This document shows positions 1-7,720 of a stretch of DNA of 44,191 nucleotides, in pieces. The stretch is taken from positions 1 to 44,191 of the forward strand of contig JBNKWA010000045.1 of assembly GCA_050299555.1 (NCBI GenBank), read 5' to 3'. Positions within the stretch are counted from its first letter, which is position 1, and every line of letters starts with the position of its first letter. The notes beneath the pieces were generated by a model. It worked only from the letters and a program-made list of their open reading frames with translations. It had not been told where the DNA came from and did no database searches. Origin of the DNA: JBNKWA01 sp050299555. Its GTDB lineage: Bacteria > Pseudomonadota > Alphaproteobacteria > Rhodobacterales > Rhodobacteraceae. The translations under genes were made by a program, and so were the position numbers.

Positions 1-14
1 CCCGTGACGATCCG

Positions 15-335
15 GGGGACGGTTCTGGACCGCGCCCGGGCCGCGTCCCGCCCACCCACCCCTCGCGCCCCGGGCGCGATCGGGAGGCGCGATCGGCGCG
101 CGCGATTGGGGCCCCGGTCAGGCGTCCCCATGGGGACGGGGTGTCAAGGTGCTGGAATCATGGGAAAACCCGTGGGGACGGTTTTGGGGACGGTTCTGGA
201 CCGCGCCCGGGCCGCTCCCCGCCCACCCCCCCCGCGTCCCGTGCGCGATCGCGGCCCCGGCTGGCCGTCCCCATGGGGACGGCCAGCAAGGCCATGATTC
301 AAAAGGATAAAAGTGTTAACGCCGGTGGGGACGCA
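15..335. repeat. GTCCCC-type palindromic repeat element, left copy
   Basis: No gene is visible in positions 1-407. This stretch holds two direct copies of a block beginning GGGGACGGTTCTGGACCGCG (15-44 and 186-215), each running into a CGCCCGGGCC-rich segment. It also has two copies of the palindrome GTCCCCATGGGGAC (124-137 and 267-280) and the motif AAAGTGTTAACGCCGGTGGG near 308-327. The same pieces recur on the opposite strand at 40421-40664, so this is a dispersed element. Short GGGGAC/GTCCCC palindromes like these resemble REP sequences mobilised by RAYT-type Y1 transposases, but no transposase is present in the window, so that link is an inference. Confidence 0.7.
261..286. repeat. Perfect 26-bp palindrome
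   Basis: A perfect 26-bp inverted repeat with no loop is centred on the CCATGG of the GTCCCCATGGGGAC core. The arms begin CTGGCCGTCCCC and end GGGGACGGCCAG. It is the longest perfect palindrome I found and belongs to the left copy of the GTCCCC repeat element. It would fold as a cruciform or hairpin. Confidence 0.8.
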
Positions 336-407
336 GGCGCGGGCGGCTTTTGGGGCGGGTTCCCGGGCGCGCTTTCGGGGCCATCCAGGCGTCGCGGTTG
401 ACGCCGC

Positions 408-800
408 CTAATCCTCGGTGCGGCCCGGCCCCTCGCGGTCGCGCCGGTAGCGCCGGGTCACCGGGAACGCCGGCAGCCAGGCCTCGCGGCGGATGGTCCA
501 GAGCTCGTAGGTGGGCACCAGCTGGTCGGGGGCATCGAGCGATCCGAGATTGACCTCGACCTCATCGCCGCTGACCGAAAAGACCGAGGACCCGCAGGCG
601 GGACAGAAGTGTCGCCCGCGATAGTCGCGGGTCTCGCCCTCGACCGCCACGGCATCCCTTGAGAACACGCCCGAGGCGTGGAACAGCGCCCCGTGATGCT
701 TGCGGCAGTCGAGGCAGTGGCAGAGGCCGACCCGCCAGGGCCGCCCCGTCGCCACGATCCGGACCTTGCCGCAGAGGCAACCGCCGGTGAATTGCTGCAT
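408..800 (-). CDS. GFA-domain zinc protein
   Basis: This encodes a 130-residue protein of the GFA family (glutathione-dependent formaldehyde-activating enzyme fold). Family members bind zinc, and most have no proven reaction. The cysteines are typical: CLC at residues 8-10, a CHCLDC cluster at 27-32 and CPAC at 66-69. The open frame continues far upstream, but the start at ATG 800 is chosen because the GFA domain begins immediately there (MQQFTGGCLC) and a GGAG motif lies 7 bases before it. The upstream part has the low-complexity Pro/Ala/Arg composition of translated repeat DNA. The gene stands alone between two repeat-rich stretches, so context gives no clue to its substrate. The family call is firm; a true formaldehyde role is not implied. 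Confidence 0.85.
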   Translation of the reverse strand: MQQFTGGCLCGKVRIVATGRPWRVGLCHCLDCRKHHGALFHASGVFSRDAVAVEGETRDYRGRHFCPACGSSVFSVSGDEVEVNLGSLDAPDQLVPTYELWTIRREAWLPAFPVTRRYRRDREGPGRTED

Positions 801-985
801 GTCGGCACTCCATCCCGGGTCCGCCGTCGGATCCGTTACCGGATCGGCTGCGGCAAGGCCACCCGCGGCCGAGGTCAGGGACCCTGGCCGGGGACCCAGG
901 CTGGGGATCGCGGCCGGGGATCGCGGCTGGGGCTGGAGGTGCGGCGGCCGCGTCCCCTGGGTGCGGAATGAACGCACCAGCACAT

Positions 986-1135
986 CCAGACGCCGGACGG
1001 GTGGCAGGGCGTTCGCCGCCGCCCGGGCCCGGACGATTAGTCCGGGCCGCGCCCGACCCGCCCCTCGGGCGGGCGCATTGCAATGGTGCAAGAAGCGGGC
1101 AGGTCTCGGCGGTGTGGAACGATAAAGCGCAATAG
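986..1135. repeat. Dispersed repeat with GGCCCGGAC hairpin, copy 1
   Basis: The first about 51 bases (from CCAGACGCCGGACGGGTGGC) recur as a direct repeat at 1310-1361. Within it a perfect hairpin at 1026-1048 has arms GGCCCGGAC and GTCCGGGCC around the loop GATTA. The following segment, through CAAGAAGCGGGCAGGTCTCG and CGATAAA, recurs at 38316-38432 on the same strand. It behaves as an intergenic repeat family, either REP-like or a non-coding RNA cassette. Confidence 0.75.
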
Positions 1136-1309
1136 CAGCAGGGTCTCGCGGCGCCCTCCCCGGGTCGCGGCGCGGCCCCTTCGCCGACGTTGCGGACCCC
1201 CATCCTGGCCCTCCCCCTTTGGCAGGGGGAGGGGACGCCGGTTGGCGCCGCCGCGCAACTGGGGAAGCTGCGGACGAGTGCTCGGGCTGCGGACGGCAGA
1301 TCAGGATAC

Positions 1310-1361
1310 CCAGACGCCGGACGGGTGGCAGGGCGTTCGCCACCGCCCGGGCCCGGACGAC
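1310..1361. repeat. Direct partial copy of the GGCCCGGAC repeat
   Basis: This matches positions 986-1037 with about one mismatch, 324 bases downstream of the first copy. Only the left hairpin arm is present; the sequence diverges just where the right arm would begin, so this copy is truncated. Confidence 0.75.
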
Positions 1362-1473
1362 CAGACCAAAACCGTTTCAAACTGAACCAGCTTGAAAATG
1401 GATTTTTGACATGTTTTCAATGCTCTGAGCAAAATACTGGGATCAGCTTGCCTCAATCCGATCCGTTCTTGCT

Positions 1474-2997
1474 CTAACCCGTCACCCCGATGGGCCAGGG
1501 CACGAATTCCTCGGCGCCGACGCCGAGCGCCTCGGATTTCGACCGCTCACCCGATGCGGTGGCGAGGATCGCCGCGAAGATCGCCTCGCCCATCGCGTCG
1601 AGGCTGACCCTGCCGTCGATGACCGGGCCGCAGTCGATGTCCATGTCGCCCGCCATCCTGCGGTACATGGGCGTGTTGGTGGCCAGCTTGATGGTCGGCG
1701 CCGGGTAGGAGCCGAAGCACGAGCCGCGCCCGGTGGTGAAGCAGATCAGGTTCGCCCCGCCGGCGATCTGGCCGGTCGCCGCCACCGGGTCGTAGCCGGG
1801 GGTATCCATGATGACGAGCCCGCGCTCGGTCACCCTTTCGGCATAGCGGTAGACCGCCTCGATGCCGGTGGAGCCGCCCTTCTTCGCGCCGCCGAGCGCC
1901 TTTTCGATGACGTTGGCGAGCCCGCCGGCCTGGTTGCCGGGGCCCACCACCCCCTGCATCTGCACGTCGCGGCCCTGGGTGTGGTCGAGCCACCAGTTGA
2001 TGCGCTCGAGCAAGGCCCGGCCCACGCCCTCGTCGCGGGCCCGCGCGGTCAGCGTGTGCTCGATGCCGTAGAGCTCGGGCGTCTCGCTGAGAATGGCGGT
2101 GCCGCCATGGCGGGCGAGGATGTCCACCGCCCGGCCGAGGGCGGGGTTGGCCGAGAGCCCGGAAAAGCCGTCCGAGCCGCCGCATTGCAGGCCGATGGTC
2201 AGGTGCTCGGCCGATTGCGGGCTGCGGGCGAAGGCGTTGGCCTCGGCCAGCATGTCGCGCACCAGCCGCCGGCCTTCCTCGATGGCGGTGGCGGTGCCGC
2301 CCACGTCCTGCATGCGCACCGTCCGCGGCATCTTGCCGGCCTGAAGCGCGGTGGCCTCGAAGAAGCGTTCGAGGTTGTTGCGCTCGCAGCCGAGCGAGCA
2401 GATCACCGCGCCGGCGATGTTGGGGTGGGTGATGTAGCCCTTCAGCGTGCGGCGCAGCAGGTCCATGGGCTCGCCGGTCTGCTCCATGCCGCAGCCCTGG
2501 GTGTGGATGAAGGGCACGACGCCGTCGACATTGGGGAAGCCGGCGAGGCGCTCGTCGTCGAAATGGGCGGCGATCCTGCGGGCGACGGTGGCGGCGCAGT
2601 TCACGGTGATGAAGACGCCGATGTAGTTGCGGGTGCCGACCCGGCCGTCGGCGCGGGCGAAGCCCTGGAAGGTGGCGCGTTCCGCCGGCGGCAGCCGGTC
2701 GGCGGGCACATAGTCGGCGCCGAAGCGGTAATCCTTCTGGAACTCGTCCATCAGCACGTTGTGGCTGTGCATCCAGGTGCCGGGCGCGATGTCGGCGCCG
2801 GCAAAGCCGATGGTGGTGGCGTATTTCAGCACCGGCTCGCCTTTCGCGATGGCGCGGGTGGCGATCTTGTGGCCCATGGGGATGTCCTGCAGCGCCGTCA
2901 CCGCCTCGGCGGCGATGCGGGTGCCGCGGGGGATGTCGGTGCGGGCGACGACCACGTTGTCGGTGGGATCGAGCCGGATCACCGGGCTGGGCGTCAT
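1474..2997 (-). CDS. UxaA-family sugar-acid dehydratase (altronate/galactarate type)
   Basis: This is a 507-residue protein of the UxaA/GarD family, metal-dependent dehydratases that turn hexonates or hexarates such as altronate or galactarate into 2-keto-3-deoxy acids. Residues about 8-75 form an SAF domain (DNVVVARTDIPRGTRI). The rest is the dehydratase body, with family signatures HTQGCGM, SLGCERNN and GLQCGGSDGFSG. Its length is close to E. coli UxaA (about 495), so it is a complete single-chain enzyme rather than the split small/large form. It is the last gene of the TRAP operon, 7 bases after the small membrane peptide gene, and its own ribosome binding site is weak (GGCGGG), suggesting coupled translation. 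The divergent L-idonate dehydrogenase-like gene points to a C6 sugar acid, but the exact substrate cannot be read from sequence. Confidence 0.85.
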   Translation of the reverse strand: MTPSPVIRLDPTDNVVVARTDIPRGTRIAAEAVTALQDIPMGHKIATRAIAKGEPVLKYATTIGFAGADIAPGTWMHSHNVLMDEFQKDYRFGADYVPADRLPPAERATFQGFARADGRVGTRNYIGVFITVNCAATVARRIAAHFDDERLAGFPNVDGVVPFIHTQGCGMEQTGEPMDLLRRTLKGYITHPNIAGAVICSLGCERNNLERFFEATALQAGKMPRTVRMQDVGGTATAIEEGRRLVRDMLAEANAFARSPQSAEHLTIGLQCGGSDGFSGLSANPALGRAVDILARHGGTAILSETPELYGIEHTLTARARDEGVGRALLERINWWLDHTQGRDVQMQGVVGPGNQAGGLANVIEKALGGAKKGGSTGIEAVYRYAERVTERGLVIMDTPGYDPVAATGQIAGGANLICFTTGRGSCFGSYPAPTIKLATNTPMYRRMAGDMDIDCGPVIDGRVSLDAMGEAIFAAILATASGERSKSEALGVGAEEFVPWPIGVTG

Positions 2998-3004
2998 GGC
3001 CCGC

Positions 3005-3130
3005 CTAGCCGCCGATGGGCGCCGCGAGACCGAACAGAAGCCCGATCAGCAGCGCCGCGAAGGCCAGCCCGCCAAGCCAGGGCCAGATGCCGTAGCCGTC
3101 GATGTCGTCGCGGCTGTCGCGTCCGATCAT
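3005..3130 (-). CDS. 41-residue single-span membrane peptide in TRAP operon
   Basis: This short gene encodes MIGRDSRDDIDGYGIWPWLG followed by a hydrophobic helix (about residues 15-37, GLAFAALLIGLLFGLAA) and ends PIGG. The acidic N-terminus and one helix predict a single-span inner-membrane peptide. Support for reality: a strong GGAGG lies 8 bases before the ATG. The start is 4 bases after the stop of the TRAP permease gene and the stop is 7 bases before the dehydratase start, so it fills its slot in the operon exactly. It may be a small accessory subunit or stabiliser of the DctQM permease. I do not recognise a named family. Alternatively it could serve as a translational coupler for the dehydratase, but the clear helix argues for a product. 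Confidence 0.75.
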   Translation of the reverse strand: MIGRDSRDDIDGYGIWPWLGGLAFAALLIGLLFGLAAPIGG

Positions 3131-3134
3131 TGTC

Positions 3135-5219
3135 TTATCCTCCGCTCAGGAATTCGGGCAGCCAGAGGGCGATCTGGGGGAACGCCATCACCAGCGCCAG
3201 GCCGACGATCTGCAGCGCGATGAAGGGCAGGACGGCGAGGAAGATCTCCTGCAGGGTCACGTCCCTCGGCGCCACGGATTTCAGCCAGAAGCAGGCCGGG
3301 CCGAAGGGCGGCGACAGAAAGTAGATCTGGATATTCATCACGAAAAGGATGCCGAACCAGATCTTGGCCTGGTCCTGGGTCAGCCCCAGATCGGGGGCCA
3401 GCGTCATCACCACCGGCGCAAAGACCGGCACGGTGATGAAAACGATGGCGATCCATTCCATGAACGTGCCGAGCACCATCAGGATTAGCATCATGACGAC
3501 CACCGTGCCCATGGCGCCGAGCCCCAGGTCGAGGAACAGCGAGCGCATGAACTCGCCGCCGCCGACAAGGTTGTAGATGCCGACGAACGAGACCGCGCCG
3601 AGGACCAGCCAGATGATGGTGCCGACGGTGGTCATGGTGCCGAGGATGGCGGCCGAGAGCACCTCCCAGCGGAACTGGTTGCGGACCGCGGCGACGACCA
3701 TCGAGCCGATGCAGCCGACCGCCGCCGCCTCGGTGACGCTGGCGACGCCGCCATAGATCGAGCCCATCACCGCGCCGATCAGGAGGATGCAGAGGATGAC
3801 CGCGGTCATCCGTTCGCGCGACAGCTTCTGGTCGCGGCCGGTCCGGGCCGCGACCTCGGCCGCGGTCGGGGCGAGGCTGTGGTCGAGGTTGACGCGCACC
3901 AGCACGTAGCCGGCATAGAAGATCGCCAGCATGATGCCGGGAACGGCGCCGGCCATGAACAGGTCGCCTATCCCCACCTCGGCCGACAGCCCGTAGACGA
4001 TCATGATGATGGATGGCGGGATCAGCGTCGCCAGGGCGCCCGCGGCGCAGATCAGCCCGATGGTCAGCTTGCGGTCATAGCCGAGGCGGAACATCTGCGG
4101 CAGCGCGACGAGGCCGAGCATCACGATCTCGCCGCCCATGACGCCGGACATGGCGGCGAGGATGACCGCCACCACGGTGGTCTGCACCGCGACGCCGCCC
4201 CTGAGGTTCCCGGCGAAGATCGACATGGCGTCGAACAGGTCCTCGGCGATGCCGGCGCGTTCCAGGACCGAGGCCATCATCACGAAGAACGGGATCGCGA
4301 TCAGTGAGTAGTGCGACAGGAGCCCGGCGGTGTTGGTCGAGACCAGGTAAAGCCCGCGTGGCCCGAAAAAGCCGATCGCCATGATCACCGAGACCGTCAG
4401 CGTGACCACGCCCAGCGGCATGCCGGTCATCATCAGCGCGATCAGCAGCACGATCATGATGACCGAGATGGTGCCGAGATCGACCCCGCGCAGGTTCAGC
4501 GCCGCCGAGGGATCGAGGGCGTTGGCAAGCGCCGACACCGCGCCGCTGACGGCGCCGAAGGGGCTGTCGGCGCCGAACACGAAGCCGAGAAGCGCCGCCA
4601 GGAAGTAGAGGACGAGACAGGCCGCGAGCAGCTTGACCGCCAGCCGCGCCCAGCCCGCGCTCAGATGCCGGTGCAGGTTGACCACCAGTTGCGCGAGGTA
4701 GAGGAAGGCGCCCGCCGCAAGCAGGCTTTTCAGCATCATCGGCGTCGGCGCGTTGAAGGCGCTGCCGGAACGCTCGATCTTGGCGATGGCCTCATAGCTG
4801 CGGATTGCCGCATCCGAAAGCAGCAGGAAGAGCGCCACGATGCCCACCAGCATGGCGAAGAGGTCGAGCCACCAGCGGGTCCGCTCGGATACCGCCACGT
4901 GCACGACGGTGATGGCGATGTGCCGCTGCTTCAGTGTGATGAAGCCGGCGCTCAGCATCCAGCAGGCGGCGCAGAGCATCATCACCGTCTCGAAGGCCCA
5001 CAGCGTCGGCGCGTTGAAGAGGTAGCGGGAGCCCACCTCCCACAGGGTCAGCACGGCGGCGATCAGATGCAGGGTCGAGACCGCGATGCCCGAGACATGG
5101 CTGACATGGTCGATGGGCGTATAGTCGGCCCGCGACAGCTGCACCTCGTCGTGCAGCGGATCGTCGGCACCGATGTCGATATCGGCCAGCGCGATGCCTT
5201 TTTCGATGTCGCCGGTCAC
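3135..5219 (-). CDS. TRAP transporter fused permease DctQM
   Basis: This encodes the membrane component of a tripartite TRAP transporter, a sodium-driven importer of organic acids, in fused form (694 residues). The N-terminal about 200 residues are a DctQ-type four-helix domain, followed by a linker with two helices. From about residue 240 onward lies the large DctM domain with some twelve helices and typical segments such as SIIMIVYGLSAEVG and FFVMMASVLERAGIAEDLF. The start is the GTG at 5219, because GGGAGG lies 8 bases before it. An in-frame TTG at 5273 has no such site and would add a non-conserved tail. The binding-protein gene lies upstream, separated by hairpins, and a 41-residue membrane peptide follows after 4 bases. 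A hexonate substrate is likely from the operon. Confidence 0.9.
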   Translation of the reverse strand: MTGDIEKGIALADIDIGADDPLHDEVQLSRADYTPIDHVSHVSGIAVSTLHLIAAVLTLWEVGSRYLFNAPTLWAFETVMMLCAACWMLSAGFITLKQRHIAITVVHVAVSERTRWWLDLFAMLVGIVALFLLLSDAAIRSYEAIAKIERSGSAFNAPTPMMLKSLLAAGAFLYLAQLVVNLHRHLSAGWARLAVKLLAACLVLYFLAALLGFVFGADSPFGAVSGAVSALANALDPSAALNLRGVDLGTISVIMIVLLIALMMTGMPLGVVTLTVSVIMAIGFFGPRGLYLVSTNTAGLLSHYSLIAIPFFVMMASVLERAGIAEDLFDAMSIFAGNLRGGVAVQTTVVAVILAAMSGVMGGEIVMLGLVALPQMFRLGYDRKLTIGLICAAGALATLIPPSIIMIVYGLSAEVGIGDLFMAGAVPGIMLAIFYAGYVLVRVNLDHSLAPTAAEVAARTGRDQKLSRERMTAVILCILLIGAVMGSIYGGVASVTEAAAVGCIGSMVVAAVRNQFRWEVLSAAILGTMTTVGTIIWLVLGAVSFVGIYNLVGGGEFMRSLFLDLGLGAMGTVVVMMLILMVLGTFMEWIAIVFITVPVFAPVVMTLAPDLGLTQDQAKIWFGILFVMNIQIYFLSPPFGPACFWLKSVAPRDVTLQEIFLAVLPFIALQIVGLALVMAFPQIALWLPEFLSGG

Positions 5220-5310
5220 CTGCGAGTCCTCCCGGGTGCTGCCGCCGGTGGTTGCCGCCGCCGGTGATCGCAAAGACGCCGCCGTGGCGGCGCCTCGCTG
5301 CGGTTCGCTG

Positions 5311-5334
5311 CCGCGCCGGATTGCCCCGGCGCGG
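5311..5334 (-). terminator. Hairpin between TRAP binding protein and permease genes
   Basis: A perfect 9-bp stem (CCGCGCCGG / CCGGCGCGG) encloses a 6-base loop. A second stem with arms CGCCGCC / GGCGGCG at 5277-5292 follows in the direction of transcription. There is no U tract, so this is more likely an mRNA-stabilising or attenuating structure than a full terminator. It lies in the 133-base gap between the dctP-type gene and the permease gene. Confidence 0.55.
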
Positions 5335-5352
5335 GTGGATCGGTTCTCGGGC

Positions 5353-6393
5353 CTAGAGCAGCCCGGCCTTCTTCATGAAGGCGATATGCGCGTCGTACGT
5401 TTCCTTGGCCAGCGGCGAACCCTCGGCAAAGGCGGCCCAGGCATCCTGGGCGATCACCCGCAGCTTGTCGCGCTCTTCCTGGGGCCAGTCGATGATGGTC
5501 AGTTCGCCCGCCGCCTTGTCGCGAGCCACAAGCTCGCGGTCGATCAGGTCGACATAGCGCCGCATGTCGTTATAGGCGGCCTGATACCAGACATCGAGGA
5601 TGGTCTGCTCCTGCTCGGAGAGGCTGTCCCAGACCGCCTGGCTGACCGTGAACTGCAGGATCGGCGTGGAGTGGATGCCCGGGAAGATCGGGTACTTGGC
5701 CACCTTGTGCATGCCGTTGGCGTCGTTGTTGGCATAGGCCGAGTTGTCGGCCGCGTCGATGACGCCCTTTTCCAGCGCGCCGTAGGTCTCGGAGCCCGGC
5801 AGCGACACCGGCGCCGCGCCGGCGCGCTTGAAGACGTCCGCCGCCAGCCCCTCCGGGGCGCGGATCTTGAGGCCGGACAGGTCGGCGACGCCGTTGATCG
5901 GTACCGTCGAGACGAAGGCCTCGCGGGCATAGGCGCCGCAGCCGACCACGTGAACGCCGGGGAAGTGGGCGTCCATCAGCTTTTGCAGCATCTCCTTGCC
6001 GCCACCGCGCGAGCAGAAGGTCTGGATCTGGTCGGCGCTGTCATAGCCGGCGATCAGGTCGCCCATCAGCGCGAAGGCCGGATCGGTGCCGGCGAAGTAG
6101 TTGATCGAGGTCAGGTCGCCGTCGAGAACGCCGATGCCGATGGCCTGCGGCGTCTCGGCATGGGGGACGACGGATTCGATGGGCAAGAGCTCGATCGACA
6201 GGGCGCCGCCGGTCATCGCCTCGAGCTTGGGCACCCACTCTTCGTTGAGGAATTTCAGCGTCAGGTGACTGGCATTGGACGAGGTCTGGATCTTCAGCAC
6301 CCGGTCGGCCGCCAGGGCCGCCGTGGTGCCGGCGGCGAAGGCGACAGTGACCGCCAGGGCCCTGGCGGCTGCGCCGAGATAGGTTGATGTCAT
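5353..6393 (-). CDS. TRAP transporter substrate-binding protein DctP
   Basis: This is a 346-residue periplasmic binding protein of the DctP family, which captures organic acids for the TRAP permease. A signal peptide of about 28 residues is clear: a short basic start, a hydrophobic core, and a cleavage site near TAALAADR. The family arginine-containing segment is present (LSGLKIRAPEGLAADVFKRA), as is the helix that closes the site (GALEKGVIDAADNSAYANND). Aspartate and asparagine in that stretch fit binding of a polar sugar acid. The start is supported by GGGAGGAG 5-6 bases before ATG 6393. It is the first gene of a minus-strand operon with permease, small peptide and UxaA-type dehydratase. 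A palindrome at 6454-6465 lies just upstream. Confidence 0.9.
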   Translation of the reverse strand: MTSTYLGAAARALAVTVAFAAGTTAALAADRVLKIQTSSNASHLTLKFLNEEWVPKLEAMTGGALSIELLPIESVVPHAETPQAIGIGVLDGDLTSINYFAGTDPAFALMGDLIAGYDSADQIQTFCSRGGGKEMLQKLMDAHFPGVHVVGCGAYAREAFVSTVPINGVADLSGLKIRAPEGLAADVFKRAGAAPVSLPGSETYGALEKGVIDAADNSAYANNDANGMHKVAKYPIFPGIHSTPILQFTVSQAVWDSLSEQEQTILDVWYQAAYNDMRRYVDLIDRELVARDKAAGELTIIDWPQEERDKLRVIAQDAWAAFAEGSPLAKETYDAHIAFMKKAGLL

Positions 6394-6453
6394 TTGCTCC
6401 TCCCTTATGGGCGCGAGTGTGCCCGACAGCGGCCACCCGCGCTACTAGCCGGG

Positions 6454-6465
6454 CTAATATATTAG
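6454..6465. promoter_or_regulatory. Palindrome CTAATATATTAG in divergent promoter region
   Basis: This perfect 12-bp palindrome is AT-only in its centre and stands out in a very GC-rich background. It sits between the divergent TRAP binding protein (start 6393) and the dehydrogenase (start 6602), a natural place for an operator serving both directions. It resembles the short AT-centred palindromes bound by GntR-type regulators of hexuronate and hexonate genes. No such regulator gene is in the window. Confidence 0.5.
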
Positions 6466-6601
6466 AAGATCAGTTCGTTCAAGCTGCGTGATCGGTGCCG
6501 CCGGGCCGGCTCTGCCCGGCGCCCCTTCGCCATGTGGAGCCATTGCCGCGGTGCCGGTGGTCGCGTACATCGCTGGGCTGTGGCTCGACAGGAGGCTTCC
6601 C

Positions 6602-7642
6602 ATGGAGACCCGCGTCTGCCGGCTTTACGCCGAGGGCGACATCCGCATCGAAACCCAGGCCATGGAAGGGCCGGGCGAGGGTGAGGTTCTGGTCGGGGTT
6701 GGCGCCGGCGGCATCTGCGGCTCGGACCTGCATTATTACCGCCATGGCGGGTTCGGCCCGATACGGGTGCGCGAGCCGATCATCCTCGGCCACGAGGCGG
6801 CGGGCACGGTGCTGGCGCTGGGCGCGGGCGTCTCGGGCCTGGCCGAAGGCGACCGCGTTGCCATCAATCCCAGCCGGCCGTGCGGGGACTGCGACTACTG
6901 CCGCGAGGGGCTGACCACCCACTGCCTGAACATGCGCTTCAACGGCTCGGCGATGCGGATGCCGCACGAGCAGGGCCTGTTTCGCGACCGCATCGTGGTG
7001 GAGGCGGCGCGCTGCCTGAAGGTGGGCGCCGAGGTGAGCCTGTCGGAGGCCGCCTGCTCGGAGCCGCTGGCGGTGTGCCTGCATGCCCGCAACATGGCCG
7101 GGCCGCTGGCGGGGAAACGGGTGCTGGTCACCGGGTCGGGGCCGATCGGGGTCCTCTGCGCGACGCTGGCGGCCGATGCCGGCGCGGCGGAGGTGGTGGT
7201 GACCGACCTCGAGGACGTGCCGCTGGCGACGGCGACCGCCATGGGTGCGACGCGGGTGGTGAACGTCGCGCGCGATGCCGCCGCGATGGAGGCCTATGCC
7301 GACGGCAAGGGGTATTTCCACACCGCCTTCGAATGCTCCGCCGCGGCGCCGGCGATCCGCGCCGCGCTGGCCGCGATCCGCCCCCAGGGGCGGCTGGTGC
7401 AGGTGGGCGTGGGCGGCGAGGTGCCGGTGCCGCTGAACGTCATCGTCGGCAAGGAGATCACCGTCCAGGGCACGCAGCGGTTCCAGGATGAGTTCGCCGA
7501 GGCGGTGGCGGCCATATCCGCTCGCCGGATCGACGTGCGGCCGATGATCTCGGCGAGCTATCCGCTTGCGGACGCGGTCGAGGCGTTCACCGTGGCCGGC
7601 GACCGGTCGCGGGCGGTGAAGGTCCATATCGCCTTCGGCTAG
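6602..7642 (+). CDS. idnD: Zinc alcohol dehydrogenase, L-idonate 5-dehydrogenase-like
   Basis: This is a 346-residue medium-chain zinc dehydrogenase. The catalytic zinc site is shown by ICGSDLHYY (Cys), GHEAAG (His) and a later Glu in SEPLAVCLHA. The structural zinc lobe has four cysteines in CGDCDYCREGLTTHC. The NAD-binding turn is VTGSGPIGVL. The HYYRHGGFG segment after the catalytic Cys is typical of L-idonate 5-dehydrogenase, which oxidises L-idonate to 5-ketogluconate; other hexonate or polyol dehydrogenases cannot be excluded. The start at ATG 6602 is chosen for GGAGG 6 bases upstream; the open frame extends 38 codons further back without conservation. It diverges from a TRAP/UxaA operon and probably works in the same sugar-acid pathway. 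Confidence 0.8.
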   Translation: METRVCRLYAEGDIRIETQAMEGPGEGEVLVGVGAGGICGSDLHYYRHGGFGPIRVREPIILGHEAAGTVLALGAGVSGLAEGDRVAINPSRPCGDCDYCREGLTTHCLNMRFNGSAMRMPHEQGLFRDRIVVEAARCLKVGAEVSLSEAACSEPLAVCLHARNMAGPLAGKRVLVTGSGPIGVLCATLAADAGAAEVVVTDLEDVPLATATAMGATRVVNVARDAAAMEAYADGKGYFHTAFECSAAAPAIRAALAAIRPQGRLVQVGVGGEVPVPLNVIVGKEITVQGTQRFQDEFAEAVAAISARRIDVRPMISASYPLADAVEAFTVAGDRSRAVKVHIAFG

Positions 7643-7720
7643 CCGTCCCCAGGGGGACAATGACTGCCTTCGGATCGCCCCTCCCGGAGGGGGGCGATCA
7701 ACGGGCGGGATCGCGGCCGC

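Larger units (their letters stand above)
801..1473. other. Repeat-rich intergenic region without a gene
   Basis: No credible coding region is seen in these 673 bases. Open frames here have Arg/Pro/Ala-rich composition and match nothing recognisable. The stretch contains dispersed repeats (986-1135 and 1310-1361) and a C-rich/G-rich hairpin near 1205-1235. An AT-richer segment at about 1375-1470 follows the end of the minus-strand sugar-acid operon. No U-tract terminator is evident. Confidence 0.6.

Noticed and set aside
1..407. CRISPR array suggested by repeated GC-rich blocks
   Set aside because: Repeats are irregular in length and spacing, internally palindromic, and found inverted elsewhere; no cas genes are present.
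801..1343. N-terminal extension of the GFA gene by about 180 codons
   Set aside because: The added sequence is Pro/Arg/Ala-rich translation of repeat DNA, while the ATG at 800 has a ribosome site and begins the conserved domain.
5220..5273. TTG start giving 18 more residues for the DctQM permease
   Set aside because: GTG 5219 has GGGAGG at ideal spacing; the TTG has none and lies in a hairpin region.
7643..7720. A further full copy of the GTCCCC element after the idnD-like gene
   Set aside because: Only a short GTCCCCAGGGGGAC-like palindrome is present; the other blocks of the element are missing.
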